DNA of 64,000 nt, from the NCBI GenBank assembly GCA_905221605.1, contig CAJNDS010000779.1:456501-520500 (forward strand), given 5' to 3'. This document shows, in pieces, positions 63,901 through 64,000 of this stretch. The first letter of the stretch is position 1. Each line of letters opens with the position of its first letter. The notes beneath the pieces are model-generated. The model saw only the letters and a list, made by a program, of their open reading frames with translations, was not told where the DNA came from and did not search any database. This stretch comes from Symbiodinium natans. Lineage: Eukaryota; Sar; Dinophyceae; Suessiales; Symbiodiniaceae. The translations under genes and the position numbers were made by a program.

Positions 63901-64000
63901 CCTAAACCCTAGACACTTTCTCCTTTGAACAAATTGAGTGGGTGCGGGGTTCTCTGGGAACCACCCCGAACCCTGACGGTCAGCCCCCAATCCGAAATCT
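60916..64000. other. Gene-poor tail with telomere-like motifs
   Basis: No frame shows domain features, including those of 150-170 codons at 61887-62652, which overlap on opposite strands. CCCTAAA-like motifs recur (61140-61165, 61335-61375, 63050-63085, 63520-63545, 63900-63912). A tatatggctg duplication is at 62829-62850. Confidence 0.5.

Overview
The window is most consistent with a dinoflagellate nuclear genome, probably a symbiodiniacean or close relative (inference; the genus cannot be fixed from sequence alone). The evidence is degenerate TTTAGGG/CCCTAAA telomere-like motifs scattered almost everywhere, very long trinucleotide arrays (TAG on one strand, CTA on the other), and several reading-frame families I associate with dinoflagellate genomes: expanded C5-cytosine methyltransferases, and MALCGKC-type zinc proteins ahead of YLDN-type reverse transcriptases. 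No bacterial-style operons, rRNA, tRNA or CRISPR were found.

Layout. 1-21,150 holds no convincing gene. It contains fold-back and minisatellite structures (843-1945, 5031-5790, 14167-14790), GCC, CCCCA, CAT and TAG arrays, and telomere-like debris. 21,157-33,297 is a minus-strand coding cluster: three blocks of one C5-methyltransferase (motif I at 26.9-27.3 kb, motifs IV and VI at 22.3-23.0 kb, motifs VIII-X at 21.2-22.0 kb) are separated by two blocks of unknown protein. Upstream lies a protein of about 1,550 residues (28,547-33,297, one frameshift) with a possible DDE-type transposase triad.

34.2-38.7 kb is tandem and transposon debris: 250-260 bp repeats, an 800 bp TAG array, telomere-like octamers interrupted by a TA-flanked MITE, and a decayed LTR split by a second TA-flanked MITE. 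38,959-46,682 is an essentially complete tyrosine-recombinase (DIRS/Ngaro-like) retrotransposon on the minus strand, with split direct repeats A1 - ORFs - B1-A2-B2. It has a zinc-ribbon ORF, a Gag-like ORF, a polyprotein (RT, RNase H, C5-methyltransferase) and a tyrosine recombinase. The methyltransferase lies inside the RNase H domain, between its first catalytic Asp and the catalytic Glu. 48,053-56,967 is a plus-strand LTR element with 452 bp LTRs that differ at about three positions. It encodes Gag with a CCHC knuckle and a CCCH finger, an aspartic protease, and a PLD-type HKD domain near the 3' end; I found no RT, RNase H or integrase. 57-61 kb is TAG/CTA arrays, tandem repeats and a 608 bp inverted-repeat element. 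61-64 kb is gene-poor.

The unifying pattern is that structurally unrelated elements (DIRS-like, LTR, inverted-repeat) begin and end directly in TAG/CTA arrays. The two retroelements have identical or near-identical terminal repeats, so they look recent, yet their reading frames carry frameshifts and a stop. Either they were mobilised in trans after breaking, or the breaks are assembly indels. Two independent cytosine-methyltransferase lineages occur within 25 kb, both in mobile or mobile-like contexts.
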